The position numbers were made by a program, and so were the translations under genes. DNA of 64,000 nt from the NCBI GenBank assembly GCA_012295275.1, contig CM022677.1, forward strand, positions 287,305 through 351,304, written 5' to 3'. The notes beneath the pieces were generated by a model, which made no database searches, had not been told where the DNA came from, and worked only from the letters and a program-made list of their open reading frames with translations. Numbering within the stretch: the stretch's first letter is position 1; the number at the start of each line of letters is the position of its first letter. The stretch is from Chrysomallon squamiferum. Its lineage: Eukaryota > Mollusca > Gastropoda > Neomphalida > Peltospiridae. Shown in pieces: positions 16,112-28,314 of this stretch.

Positions 16112-17640
16112 GAAACACACACATTTCCCTTCACATACACACAACATACCCATTATCTCTGTAACAAAACACATACTCAACTTACACACCTATATACAAC
16201 ACCTATTTCTATGTTACCATATATATCAGTTTATATATTTTTATTTTATCTATCTGCTCACATTCTGATCCATAAAAATAACCATCTATGAATCATCCGT
16301 CAATCTCCCTGGCTACCTCCTTGTATAACGATTTGTTGCCTCTGTCTTTCTGTATGTCATTTATGACATAAGCACACTCTCATTCATACACATTCTAGCA
16401 CATTAAACACATGAACCTGCTCTTCCATATAGATGTGGTTACCACTTATCTACCTATCCACCACTCTGTATCTCTCTTTGTGTCTATATATCAACCTGTT
16501 GAGTAACTATCTACACACATACCTACCTGTCTATCAACCTATCTGCTAGTTCTATCTTATCTAGTTTGTTTTTATCTTCTCCATGCAAGAATATTCCATC
16601 CATCTATTTTCTACCCAACTGCCTGCCTACCTACATATCTATGCCTACATACCTACATTACAACCTGTATTTCTGTCTGTCCATCTACAAACACACTCTG
16701 TCTATAAAACTTTATTTAGTTTCTCTCTCACTGTCCAAATTAGTTGTTATTATCATTGTACCTTCTCTTTCTGTCTGTGTATCTTCCTCTCTATCAGTTT
16801 ATCTAGGGTCTGTCTTCAGTCTCTCTGTCTGTCTATCTATATTTTATTATTCCATTTTCTTACACCTGCCTAACTATGGCTACTTGTCAACCTTCTGTTT
16901 TTCATGCAGTCTGTATAATCTGTGTATCAATCCATCATCTGTCTTTCTATCCATCTGTGCATCTGTTACTGGATATTGTTAAATTTATTATTAAAGTTAA
17001 AAAACACACACGTTTATCACTTAAATTTTCAATAAACAATCAGCTTCTTTTTAAAGTACCTCTCACATTTAATTATCTGGTATTCATTTACCTTCACCCT
17101 AATATATTTATTTAAAAAGAGTACTTACCTGGAAACCCATCCGTATTTCTCCATGTCTACTGGGCTAATTGTTTAGAATAAAAGTTCAACCTTTACACTC
17201 TTCTTTTCAATATCAATCTGTGTGTAGATAATAAAACATCTCCTTAATTTCAGGTCTTCTCACTTCTTCCTTTTTAATAAAAAACAAAAAAACCCATTAA
17301 TGTTCACGTCTCATTATGCACTGATCTATTTATAAAGTAAAACCTGAAATTTAACGTGCTGCTTCCAAAAACTTTCTCTCTCACTGTCCAAATTAGTTCT
17401 ATTATCTTTCTGTCTGAGTATTATCTCTCTAAATGAAAGTGTATGATTAATCAAAAAATTCAGAGATTATTTATCAAATTACGTAATTAAGAATATGTCA
17501 GATTAATTATAAATGCTGTATTACAATAAGAGGCAATTTCAGTATCTTTATTCTATAAGGGTTGGTCAGAAGCTAAATATTAGTATTACAGCACAGACTA
17601 TATTGATAATTACAGATGTACTTTACTTAAGATGTATGAT
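15504..17640. other. Intergenic/intronic stretch with dispersed repeat and TCTA/CTGT satellites
   Basis: Bases 15866-15990 are an inverse copy of the repeat at 960-1060 (shared CCTAATGAGTAAAAT-type block). (CA)n at 16077-16105 and a degenerate CTAC/TCTG/CTAT satellite over 16200-16970 follow. ORFs here (poly Ser-Leu-Tyr-Ile) come from the satellite. No exon recognised. Confidence 0.6.
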
Positions 17641-19270
17641 AACATTACGCTGCCTAAAAAAAAAGTATATCCGCTCTCAAAGAACAATTCTAATGAAATT
17701 AAATAGAATAGCATCAAAAATATATAGGAAGCTTCCGTTTTTACAGAAACAAAGATATTAAGGTGTTATTACTGTTGTTGTTGTTGCTGTTATTTAGCTG
17801 TTGTCAAAGGGAGGAAATAAAATAACATTTTAATCTTTTTTGTTCTTAGCTAATCAGTACAAATTTCGTTATTCCAGGGAATTAACTCTGAGATTTTTAA
17901 ATGTAGCCTGTACGATATTAATAAAATATGAGATTAACATTTCTCAACATACTTAACTGTAAATATCACCGCTCAACATATATGCATATGTACGTACATA
18001 CATATGTATGTATGTATGTATGTATCTTTTGAAATACATAAATAGTATATGAAATAGTATATGAAATAATAAATGCGCGGGTACTTGCTGTTTAAGATAT
18101 TTCTTGTTTCTCTTCGGTCGCTGAGTAGACTTTTCATGTTGCACTCGGATGTTTTTCAGATACGATGGAGTGCACCTCCGTGTTTGTGACATAAAGGTCA
18201 CTTAATTCTCACAATTTTTATTTTTATTAAGTATTATTCATACTTCTCATTATTCTCTAGCACTTTTTACTAATTATTCCTCATACTTTCTGAGCGGGCG
18301 CATCACCTATTAAAATATATTGTTGTCATTTCTATTAATTTCACCGACGTTTCCGTGGTACGGCGATTGTTCCTGACGTTACTGATGTACTCCTTTTCGT
18401 TTTTTATTTGCTGTTATTCTTATTGTCTGACCGTGCCCTTCCTATGTTAAAATGTATGATTACTATGTTTATTAATGTGCTGAAAGGAAAGATTAATGTT
18501 CATCAGACACACAGATACAGAGACCAGCATATCGTAAATTATATTAGAGAGTAAAATGAAAATTTCAAGTAAGAACATAGACTGTAGAGAATACCTGTAT
18601 TTTGGGAGATATAGAGATTATTTTCAGTTTATTTTGATTATTATTATTATTATTATTTATAAAAAAAATAGAAGAAAACTTAAATGATATTCCATTATGT
18701 ATACAAAGTTATCATGTTTTTTTGTTTTGTTTTTAATTTTTTTGTAAACGAGTGCTGTATACACTATATATCCCATAGTTTTAAATAAGTAAAAATAAGG
18801 TAATATTTTTAATTAAGGATACTGCTATTTACACGAATAAATTATATAACATCACATACTTATAAACAAGAAAAAATAAGGTGTCAGTTTTACTGAAGGA
18901 TAACGCTATTTACACTGATAATTTTACCACTGAGTTATAAATTTTATAAACGTGAGCACTATTTAGTACTTTACATTTCTGCTTATTCATAACTTCAGTG
19001 CAAGTTGTATTGTGTAATATACTTCATATTTCAGATTACACCATAACTTCTCCTTTTACATAAGAAATCAATATATCCGCTCCCCAGTAATTATCAATAT
19101 GTCAGTGAAGCAGACGCCATGTTTGTCAAAGTCCTCTCTTTGTCAACAGTACAACAATAATAACAACAATAACACCTTAATATCGCACCTTCTCACCTAT
19201 TTATTTATTTATTTATTTATATAAAAAAGGAAGCTTCCTGTATATTTTTGATGCTATACTTGTAGATTCT
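17640..19270. repeat. Local inverted repeat, also mirrored at 35.2-36.55 kb
   Basis: The block TAGGAAGCTTCCGTTTTTAC with its (TTG)n tail at 17690-17815 recurs in inverse orientation at 19140-19255, and again mirrored at 36410-36540. Between them, 18200-18470 holds the mirrored form of a roughly 145-bp tandem unit present at 35160-35550 (shared GACCGTGCCC and CTGAGCGGGCGCATCAC-like cores). This is the inner part of inverted duplication I plus a nested palindrome. Confidence 0.75.
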
Positions 19271-19457
19271 TTATTTATTTATTTATTTTAATTTTGTCTC
19301 TCTGTTTTGGCTCGGGTTTTGTGACATCAGTTGTGAAGACTGTGTTATTCACGTTCCTACACAAAGTAGCTGAAAGTTTCGTAAAGTGAGCTTGCATTCT
19401 TAAAATCTTTTAAAGTCACTTCATCTGGTGAAACTGATAATTTAATAAGTAAGAGTT

Positions 19458-19700
19458 TCATACGTTGTGCATGATGGTCATGAATCTTTCAGAGCAAACT
19501 GGACAATTTCTTCTGCTTCTAGACCACCTCTCCAAACAGTTGAAACAAAATTCATGTAAACACGAGTCTGCATGACATTTATCTAAAAATTCTTCTGAAC
19601 ACAAAGAACAAGTAGGTGACTCATCTGATTCAGGCTATTGTGTTGATTCAGCAGTGGTGAGTGATGCTGATGTTGATGTCCCTGGTCTTTCTCCACGTGA
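19458..19700 (-). pseudogene. TOPORS-like C3HC4 RING finger exon, broken
   Basis: The minus-strand frame encodes a complete RING: TCSLC, then SCLHEFCFNCLERW, then RRNCPVCSERF, giving C-x2-C, C-x-H-x2-C-x2-C and C-x2-C ligands in C3HC4 order. The CLHEFCFNCLERWS segment and the flanking SPTCSLC/CPVC spacing resemble the RING of TOPORS-type ubiquitin/SUMO E3 ligases, which act in the nucleus. An in-frame TAG sits at 19637-19635, upstream of the domain after a Ser/Thr-rich stretch, and another stop follows MTIMHNV; a shifted frame continues (KLLLIKLSVSPDEV). It may be a processed or duplicated pseudogene fragment, or be hit by sequence errors. Subfamily assignment is moderate, RING assignment strong. 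Confidence 0.72.
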
Positions 19701-20579
19701 TAAATAAATAATAACTGACATTAAGAAAACACTTCTTATTAAAAACACTTCAATAAAAACAACAAAGATAAAGATCACAATCTGAAAACAAAAATCAAAT
19801 AAAAATATGATTTCCTTTATAAACTTTTATCTGTGTATTTTACCAGCACATAAATATCAGTATCAGTGTATCAGTATATTGTGAATTAACAGAATATCTT
19901 ATCATGTTATTCTGTGTAGGTGTATCAGAATATTTTATCATGTTATCCTTTGTATCAGAAAATGTTGAATAGAGTATTAAAAAAAATTATACAAACAGGA
20001 TGGTATAAAGTATTACTTTCTATATCAGAACACTGGATAGAGGCAACAGTCATCTGTTAAGTTGTATGGTTGAAATTAACATTCTTTGTATCAGAAAATG
20101 TTCTATAGAGCATTTTTAAAATCATTTTCTATGAAGTAGAATTGACATTCATTCATTCATTCATTCATTCATACATTTTGTAAAAACAATGGTTATTTAA
20201 TCTCAGTTATTTAAAGATAAGCTTTCATCCCTGTCCATTTCACAAAAAGAACTGACATCATTTTATGAGCACATGATAACAATACACATAATTACAAATG
20301 AAAGGATTTTTTTTAATTTTTAATTTTTTTTTTATCTGTTACCATTATTTTATTATTTTTATTTATTTATTTATTTATTTATTTATTTTTGTTATATGTG
20401 AGCCTTTCAATGTGCATCAAGGCAAAAACCAACTACTCTGTTTAAAGCTTATCTTTAAATAATTATGCATATACACTTTATGAACAGGGAAAGACAATGA
20501 AAGGAAGAAAGAACGTGAAAGAGAAAATCAGAAATGCTAGTGAGAGAGAAATAAAAATATTATGACATCATCACTATAC

Positions 20580-20668
20580 CTGACTTTTGCCTCCAGTTCT
20601 GTACTTTTAACATCATCAACTTTTCTGTTAATTCTTGACACTATGAATGGCTGTCCAAAAATCTCAGC
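20580..20668 (-). CDS. Left-copy exon with IFGQPFIVSRINRK
   Basis: Acceptor TTATCTAG, donor GTATAG, 89 bp, starts in phase 0 in agreement with the preceding exon. Encodes AEIFGQPFIVSRINRKVDDV followed by KSTELEAKVR. No matching exon was found in the right copy. Confidence 0.68.
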
Positions 20669-21181
20669 CTAGATAACAATAAACAAGTTTTTGAAAATTA
20701 TTCATATTAATCATTATTAGACAATGTTGCAGCTGAGAGAAATATTTACGGAAAAAATTGTCAAATCAGATGGATATTTACCGATTATACATAGACTTAG
20801 ATAGACATAGGTAAATTATATAGATAGACAAGCAAAGTTACATATAGTCACAGACTTAAAGACAGACAGCATGTTAGAAAGACAGACAAATATAAAACAA
20901 AATACAAACATACATAGATATATTTATTTAGAATGTAAAAGTATTTAGAGACTGGTAGATATTGGGTAGATAGGTAGGTTGATGATGTAGACCAACAGAC
21001 AGACAGACAGACAGGTTATTGTAGACATACACTGGTAAATAGATATATAGTTTGCAGTAACAATAACACACACACACACACACAGACAGAAAGAGCAACA
21101 GACTGACAGATTGGGAGTAGTAGGTAACTCAAATTACATTTATATATAATTAATCAAACATTGATGATTTAAATGGAATAC

Positions 21182-21277
21182 CTCTCCTCTGTTGTAGTAA
21201 TCTATGGCCTTGTCTACAGATACACAATCAGACATCAGTATCCATGCTATTCCACTGTTTAAACAAGTAATTGGATC
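21182..21277 (-). CDS. Left-copy exon with CLNSGIAWILMSDCVSVD
   Basis: Acceptor TTTTCCAG, donor GTATTC, exactly 32 codons, phase 0 to 0. Reads DPITCLNSGIAWILMSDCVS and then VDKAIDYYNRGE without stops. A (GTA)n expansion begins directly upstream. Confidence 0.7.
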
Positions 21278-21279
21278 CT

Positions 21280-21620
21280 GGAAAATTCAAGCAGTAGTAG
21301 TAGTAATAGTAGTAGTAGAGGTAATTTGTAGTAGTAGTAGTAGCAGCAGTGGTAGTAATAGTAGTAGTAGCAGTGGTGGTGGTAGTAGTAGTAGCAGTGG
21401 TAGTACTAGTTTTGGCAGCAATAGTAGAGCAGGAGAGGAGGAGGAGCAGGAACAGCAGTTGTAACAGCAATAGAAACAACAGTAGTATTTGTAATAGTAG
21501 TAGTTGTAGTAGAAATAATAATACATTATAATAAGACTAATAATAAGAAGAAAAGCAATAGTAATATTAATAATAATTGTAATAAGACAAATAAAATAAT
21601 ATATGAATAATAATAATAAT
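21280..21620. repeat. (GTA/GTG)n and (AAT)n expansion replacing duplicated sequence
   Basis: A triplet tract with CAGCAGTGGTGGTAGTA-like variants. Mirrored alignment of the flanks (21650-21800 versus 60060-60200) ends exactly here, where the right copy instead carries the exon at 60218-60352. Confidence 0.75.
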
Positions 21621-21862
21621 AAGATATTACATTAAATCAACAACAAAAAAGTGTGATTTCAACAACTGTTTATATGTGAGAAGGAAATTATTGTTCATTA
21701 CATAAAAAAGAAAGGAACGTTTTAGAAATTAATATAAAAGTTGATATTAAAACTGGATGGAAACGTTCATATATATGTTAAGTATTGTAATGAGAAATGC
21801 TATTTCATATTAATCATTTCTTATTTATTAATCTCCCTCTTGCTCTCTTTCTGAATATGTAA

Positions 21863-21911
<49 letters not shown>

Positions 21912-22422
21912 CTATATGTTTCGTTTATTTATTTTCTTGTTCTTTTAATTATAAATACATATGTAGATTTTATTCAAACAAATATACATACGTATATGTG
22001 TGTATGTGTTTTTATAATAAAATCTGTGTAGGTATTTGTAAAGAAAATAAAGTTAATAAAACTAATGTTGTTATAATAATAACTTTTTAAAACTATTTAT
22101 CCAACAATTGCAGATATATATATAGATATATATATATTTTTATATATGTGGGTGTGTGTGTGTTTGATGTGTGTGTGGGTATGTATATGTATCTCTGTAT
22201 TCTTTTGTTTTATATTTGTCTATCTTTCTATCTTTCTGTCTGCTTTATGTCTGTGAAAACGTTAAAATAATAATTATAATCATATATTAACAAAATCTAT
22301 ATATCTATATGTCTATCTACATATCTGCCTATGTGTCTCTCTTTGTATGTTAATACACAAATGAAAAAATTTAAAATTACACACAAACAGAATATAGCAC
22401 ATACATATACTTTGCTTATTAC

Positions 22423-22508
22423 CTGAAGCCAAGTAGGTACTTCTCCATCTTTCTTGGCCCCAGTGATAGTGTTCCATTCATCAACTGGCAGAATACACTT
22501 CTTAGATT
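22423..22508 (-). CDS. Left-copy exon with PVDEWNTITGAKK
   Basis: Acceptor TTTCAAG, donor GTAATA, 86 bp, open in one frame only as SKKCILPVDEWNTITGAKKD followed by GEVPTWLQ. Starts with two phase bases and ends in phase 0. The adjoining (GA)n tract is at 22562-22622. Confidence 0.7.
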
Positions 22509-22559
22509 CTTGAAATTTGATATACTTTCATCACTTTCAGTTCTCTTCTATATTATTTT

Positions 22560-22561
<2 letters not shown>

Positions 22562-22622
<61 letters not shown>
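22562..22622. repeat. (GA)n tract
   Basis: Pure dinucleotide tract just outside the exon at 22508-22423, mirrored at 59803-59871. Confidence 0.95.
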
Positions 22623-22627
<5 letters not shown>

Positions 22628-22758
22628 TGAACATAGAGAGGCTTCAAGTGAGAGACAACCACATATAAATATTCATAAATAAGCAGAATAGATATATAGA
22701 AAGATAGATAGATAGCTGTGAACTGTTATTACTGTACTACTACTATATAATCACTCAC

Positions 22759-22867
22759 CATGACATTTCAATTTGGCTGCAATGTCAAGGACATCACCTA
22801 GTGACAGTGTCAGATGTTTCCTTTATCTGTGAGAATGGCTGGACAATGCATCGTATTACCCAGCATT
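22759..22867 (-). pseudogene. Left-copy exon with HCPAILTDKG, frameshifted
   Basis: Opens with MLGNTMHCPAILTDKGN, then one base must be dropped to continue HLTLSLGDVLDIAAKLKCH; ends at GTGAGT, phase 1, in phase with the exon at 22508. The right copy at 59547 lacks about 20 bp inside this exon. Confidence 0.7.
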
Positions 22868-23159
22868 CTTAGAGAAAGATAAATAAATAAATAAATGAGA
22901 TGACAACTTTCAGTAAATATGAACCATATAAATGTTAAAAATAAAAACTAACTATAACTGTTTACCAGGATGTCCTCCAAGTGCTGTCAATTAAACAGGA
23001 AGCTGAAGGGACAATTACAAGATGATTCAATTTTCTCCCCTGACTTCTTGACAGTGATTAAAATCAATTAAATTTATATGAATAATTTAAAAAGAAACAA
23101 CTTAAAACAGCATCAACAATAATAAACCCTTTTATTTAATTTTTTCTTTCTTATTTTTA

Positions 23160-23232
23160 CCACTGGATTAACTTAGGTTAGGGTTAGGATTAGGGTTAGT
23201 TCTAGTGTCAGGTTAGGACGAGGGTAAAGCTT
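23160..23232. repeat. Interstitial degenerate telomere-like repeat, left copy
   Basis: Several GGTTAGGGTTAGGATTAGGG-type variants in a row. The mirrored copy lies at 59165-59250 and a third, independent cluster at 31604-31636. Confidence 0.8.
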
Positions 23233-24240
23233 AGCTTTAGCCTGTTTATTTATTTATTATTGTTTCTTTTTTATTACTTTTATTGTTCTTTTTTTTAAAA
23301 TGTATTTATTTATTATCAATGGCAGCAGCCAACTTTGTGAAAAGTTAATCCAATTTCATTTTCATTTATGTTTTTCTTCTGATTGTTAAGACACAACTTT
23401 GTCATTGGTGATGACTGTCCAACAACTGACAACAGTGACAACAGACCCTCCTTCTCCGATAGGAAAAAAAGATTAATAAAAAAATGTTTAAAAACCTTGA
23501 ATTTAAAATTTAAAATTAAGGATGCAGGAACTGCTACTGTGACTACTGCAACTAAAGCTACTGTTCCTACTGCACCTCCAATAAAACTACATAGCTTCTA
23601 TTATTATTATTACTGCTACTGCTGCTATTACTAAACCACTTATTATTACTACTGCTGCTACTACAACCTACTACAACTGCAGCTATGATAACTCCTTTAC
23701 TACACCAGTACATTAGCTTTTATTATCACTATCCTACAATGTTAGCTATTATTATTATTACTATCCTTTTAACTGCTATTGCTACAGTGGTAGCTGTTAT
23801 TGTTACTACCACAGATGCTGTTGCAACTATTACTACATAATAGCTGCTACTACCACCACCACATTACATATTGCTGCTGATGTTTTTGGTATAATTACAT
23901 CTCCGTCACAAATAATAAAGAACTTAAAACTTTTTTATTTACAAAATGCTATTCAGAAGTGTTATTTTTCCTCTTCTGTGTGTGTGTGTATAGTAAAATA
24001 TGCAAGCTTATATTTTATTATTTTGTATTAAGAACTAACTTTTTACTGCAAAATACAATTTATTACCTAATGAGTTTCCACTAATATTCAAGCTCTTTAA
24101 CTCAGAGTTGTGTCCCTTGGTGGTATAAAAATAAAAGACTTAGGGCACTGTCAGTTTAAATCTCAAATTTAATTAAAACAGGCCTGAGTATTTTGTAAAG
24201 CATTTAAACATATAAAGTGATAACCAAATATTTCTTACTA
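23230..24240. other. Part of the duplication with ACT/TAC triplet tract
   Basis: A degenerate CTACTGCTACTG-type tract spans about 23530-23870. Bases 23340-23470 are conserved between the two arms and weakly protein-like in both (the right copy reads NQKKNLQENEMEELSTKLD), which may mark a decayed exon. Confidence 0.5.
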
Positions 24241-24466
24241 CATACACACACACACCATTATCCGAGTAGTAGCAATAATCACTATTGCTGATAAACTCAC
24301 ACAAACACACTATTATCTGAGTAGTATGATTTAACACTGTTGCTGATACACTCACACACACACACTCACACATACACACAGAGAAGCAGTGGTCACTATT
24401 GTTAATACAAACACACACGCTGAGTAGCAGTTTTCACTATTACTGATAAACTCACATGCACTCTCA

Positions 24467-24505
<39 letters not shown>

Positions 24506-24613
24506 TTGTCTGAGTAGTAGCAATTATCAGTGTTGCTGATACACACACACACACAGACACACACTCACAACTATTATCGATATCACAGTACACTTACATG
24601 GGCACACATGCAC

Positions 24614-24668
<55 letters not shown>
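24240..24668. repeat. Compound minisatellite (left copy) and (CA)n
   Basis: About six units of the form TATTATCTGAGTAGTAGCAAT followed by CACTATTGCTGATA and (CA)n. Same family as the 2.6-kb array at 55560-58200, in inverse orientation. A pure (CA)n follows at 24610-24668. Confidence 0.88.
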
Positions 24669-24676
<8 letters not shown>

Positions 24677-24849
24677 ACAATAACAATAAAATAACATAAA
24701 ATAAAATAAATAAATATGTAAATAAATATATTAAATTAAATTCTGACCATAAAACACTTTTGTAAATTTCTGAGCATTGCTGTATTTAAATGTAAAATCT
24801 CAGTTGTATAACTTTTGAAACCTTTGAAAACAACAAAAAACAAACAGTA

Positions 24850-26300
24850 ACAACCATTTACACACTCTTCACGACAAGCACACCAATAACACAGGCCTCT
24901 CCACTCTTCAGCTAAAGGCCTCCACTCTGCAGGCCAAGGAGACAAACTCGTACACTTCCTGGCCTCCACTCAAAACAGACAAGATGTAATATGCATGGTT
25001 ATGACACTACAACAAAAACAACAAAACAACAAAAGCTTTTAAGGTCCCCAGGTATCAAAGTCATTAAAATCAACAGATTCAACATGGATGGCATCATGAC
25101 ATTCATCAAACAACACATTCCACACACCAAGCTGAACCAAGGCAAAGTCCATGCCAACATCAAAATACTAAGCATCACAGTAGACAACAACAATCAAAAC
25201 ATCGACACAATTAACATATACAGCCCACCCACTCCCGCACTACACACCATCCAAACCCACGACTTTAACAAAATGATGACAGCAAACAACAAGCTCATTA
25301 TAGTGGGTGATTTCAACTGTCACAACACCTTATGGGGTTTCTCGACAGATGACAGCCCTGGAATCATCCAAGAAAATCTCATCGAGCAAAACCAGCTGGT
25401 CTCTCTGAACGACGGAACACACACATACACCAGCAACATCACTGGTGGCCAATCCGCCATTGATTTAACATTCACAAAGTAAGGACATCACAGTGCTCTG
25501 CGAATGGCAAGTGCTCAATGAATTAAACAGCGACCGTCACCAAATACTCACCAACTACAACAGTAAGAACACTTTCTCGGACAGATCCAATTTCACATCC
25601 AAATGGAACTTCAAGAAAGCGGGCTGGGAAGGCTTCTACAAAGCATACAGAAACATCACTACACAGAACCTCAACCACATTGATACCTACTGCACATCAC
25701 TCACCAACATGATACACTCCACTGCCAACAAAGGCACCGGCAAAATAACCACTCCCTGGTGGATGGAGCAGATAGAAAAGAAATGCAAAGAAAGAAACAA
25801 ATTCAGACAACAATACAAAAATGACAGAAATCTTTCCACAGATGAAAAATACAAAATAGCAAAAAAAGAAGTTTCCAATCTAATTCTCAGCGCAAAACAA
25901 GAACACTGGGAACTCTTTTGCAACATCGACCACAAAACATCAGTCAAAGACATGTGTGCCAAAGTGAAAGAACATCCAAGGCAAAATTCCCCACCGAATC
26001 AACACTCTCAGCAAAAACAACATCGCATTCACAGACAAACAAGAAGCAGACCTATTCAGTGAAACTTTAGCCAAGTCCAGCAGCAACTCAAACTTCCCAC
26101 TGAAATTCACGAAGAAGCCAAAGAGGACAACCCAACAATCGACGAATATTCCACAGACACAGAACACTTGTAATACAATCAACTCTTCAACATCAATGAA
26201 TTAAAACATGCACTCAAAAACAAGAAAAGTACAGCCACTGGGCCAGATAAAATAAGCTACACAATACTACAAACTACCAGACGAACACTACCATCTTGCT
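24850..26300 (+). mobile_element. Jockey/I-superfamily LINE fragment (endonuclease and start of reverse transcriptase), broken
   Basis: Reading frames shift several times but follow the order of a non-LTR retrotransposon ORF2. An apurinic-like endonuclease starts near 24910 (KLVHFLASTQNRQDVIC) and continues at 25280-25480 with IIVGDFNCHNTLWG and a GGQSAIDLTF end, the family's GDFN and S-A-I-D-L motifs. A linker with WWMEQIEKKCKERNK follows at 25760, and the reverse transcriptase entry motif NKKSTATGPDKISY lies near 26220, just before the N gap. The strand is A/C-rich and far less AT-rich than its neighbours, marking it as an insertion. A stop separates the endonuclease from the linker at 25480, so the copy is dead or badly sequenced. 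Confidence 0.88.
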
Positions 26301-26500
26301 NNNNNNNNNNNNNNNNNNNNNNNNNNNNNNNNNNNNNNNNNNNNNNNNNNNNNNNNNNNNNNNNNNNNNNNNNNNNNNNNNNNNNNNNNNNNNNNNNNNN
26401 NNNNNNNNNNNNNNNNNNNNNNNNNNNNNNNNNNNNNNNNNNNNNNNNNNNNNNNNNNNNNNNNNNNNNNNNNNNNNNNNNNNNNNNNNNNNNNNNNNNN
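26301..26500. other. Assembly gap (200 N)
   Basis: A run of exactly 200 undetermined bases, a conventional placeholder length, so the true distance is unknown. It falls inside or at the end of the LINE and near the apparent centre of inverted duplication I. Confidence 0.98.
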
Positions 26501-28260
26501 CTAAATATCTCATCTTATTTTCCAGCGTTCGATTATATGATTTTTATTTTGTTTATTATCATTTTGTATTCTGTCTCCGTTTCTTTTTTATCGTTTCGTT
26601 CTTTTCATTCAAATTATGTTTGTTTTGTTTTAATTCTATCATAGTTTATAATTTCTATAATAGTTGTAGCTTTCTTTTACATTTTCTTTTGCATGTTTAC
26701 TTATTTATTCCTTTCATTCTTTCATCCGTGTTCCACATCCCGCATTGTAATATTACCTGTAGGGGAAGTGTAATGTATATTGGATCTTGTAGCAGTTCTC
26801 AGCCTCTGATTGTTTTTGAAAGGTGTTTAGCCACAACTGTGTGATACCTCAGTCGACATCGTGCATGTTGTGATATTAAAGACAGCGGAAATCAGCTGAC
26901 GCGGAAAAAAAAAAAAAAAAGGATAAATCTTATTTCAGCCATGTAAATTAAATGTTTTGCTATTTTTTGTATTTGTGTAGTGGTATATAGAGGCATATGT
27001 AGGATATTATATATTTCTAGGTTAGGACAAGTCTCTGCATATGGGGATCGAGGAAGTTCGCCTTCCGAAAAATTAGATGTGGTAAAACAAAATGTTCCTT
27101 TCGGTTCTGTTTCTTGGTAATTTGGTTCATAGAAATGGGTCAACCGCCGCTAGGCCTCAGGCCAGACTAGTCTCGATAAACCACGATGTTTTGAACATAC
27201 AGATATTCCTATGTATGATACACTTTTTTGTTTTTAATTTGGTAACGTTTTACTGTTGATTATTCAATTTAATAGAATTTTTGAAATATATCATGCAAAT
27301 CCAAATGGATTCGGATGTTTTATTTTGCGGAATCTTTTTTCTTTTTCTTCATCTTCTTTTTATTATTATTATTACTATTATTACGACTTTATTTATTATT
27401 ATTATTATTATTTTTAAAATCATTATTACTATTTTTCATTTTCTTCTTCATACCATTATTAACATTTATTTATTTTTGATGTTTGCCAGGCCAAATTAAA
27501 TTCATCGCCGGCTTGGATTTTGCAGAAAGCATTTGGAGAAAATGCTTTTAAAGAACATTTGTATGAAAAATGAGATGTGAGTGAAATATTTCATAAATTT
27601 CAAATATTTCAAGATATATATTCTAATTATTAAAGGTATTATGTGCATTGTCATTTTGTTTGAATTACCTCGTTTCAGACATTATATAACACTTATAATT
27701 TTCATCAAAAATAGAAAAAATAAATGCTCTGAAAAGTATCTATGAAGAAATTTGTGTTTCCCGTCATGACACTTTTTGCTACAGTATAGTTACCACATTC
27801 CTTCATAAAACGTGTTAAATGCAAAATCAAAAATATGATGCTATATACATGTTGTTGAATAAAACATTCATTCCTTCTTTTTCTCATTAACAAATGTGAT
27901 ATTTATTATAATCAATAATAGATGAAAATGTATACAGTAAATTATTATTACTGTTATTGTAGTGTTGTTATTGCTATTTTTACTATTAATGTATTATTAC
28001 TGCTATTACTACTATTGTTGTTGTTAAGGTTATTAATATTATTGAGATTAATTTTTATCATCGTCATGATTAAAATGTGATAAAAATAACTGAAATATCA
28101 ACAAATGATAATAAGCAGAAAAAAATGCGTTGACAAATGTAGATTGATAAAAAAATATAATGTTTTTATTAAAATTAATAAATGTTATACTTACTACTGA
28201 TGTTAAATATTTAGTATTATTTCAGTATATTGAGCTGCTGTGTAGAAAGGTAATTTACAT
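26500..28260. other. Post-gap sequence with a possible retroelement 3' end
   Basis: At 26760 a purine run (GTAGGGGAAG) is followed by TGTAATG and about 130 bp ending in (A)16 at 26906-26921, which could be a polypurine tract and LTR-like terminus or the tail of the truncated element before the gap. A further block 26990-27200 (minus-strand frame with SEGELPRSPYAETCPN) is less AT-rich and may be a repeat scrap. The rest to 28260 is AT-rich with ATT triplets. Confidence 0.4.
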
Positions 28261-28261
28261 C

Positions 28262-28314
28262 ATGGAGAAGGGTGAATCAGCTGTTAAAGAAAGCATTCTC
28301 ATGCATTCTGAGTT
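28262..28314 (+). CDS. First coding exon of the unidentified gene
   Basis: ATG in a CATCATGG context, 17 codons plus two bases, then a perfect GTGAGT donor. The encoded start is MEKGESAVKESILMHSE and the split codon is completed by the first base of 29131. Confidence 0.6.

Larger units (their letters stand above)
20580..23002 (-). pseudogene. Unidentified multi-exon gene, left copy (five exons)
   Basis: Exons on the minus strand: 23002-22966, 22867-22759, 22508-22423, 21277-21182 and 20668-20580, all with GT/AG borders. The last four join in compatible phases, giving a protein that includes HCPAILTDKG, SLGDVLDIAAKLKCH, PVDEWNTITGAKKDGEVPTW, CLNSGIAWILMSDCVSVD and IFGQPFIVSRINRKVDDVKS. I do not recognise the family. 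The first two exons each need a one-base correction, and the same exons exist mirrored at 59412-59449 and 59547-59635. The consistent phases over four exons make this a real gene or a recent pseudogene, not chance. Confidence 0.65.
21640..24600. repeat. Inverted duplication II, left arm
   Basis: Mirrors 55560-60210: blocks 21650-21800/60060-60200, 22740-22870/59547-59650, 22966-23060/59360-59450, 23160-23230 (TTAGGG-like)/59165-59250, 23300-23470/58960-59070, 24060-24240/58200-58380 and the minisatellite 24240-24600/55560-58200 appear in reversed order and strand. Apparent centre is near 41 kb. Confidence 0.88.

Noticed and set aside
23160-23232. True chromosome end
   Set aside because: The repeats are degenerate, short and flanked by ordinary sequence on both sides.
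26274-26844. ORFs spanning the N gap
   Set aside because: They consist mainly of undetermined bases.
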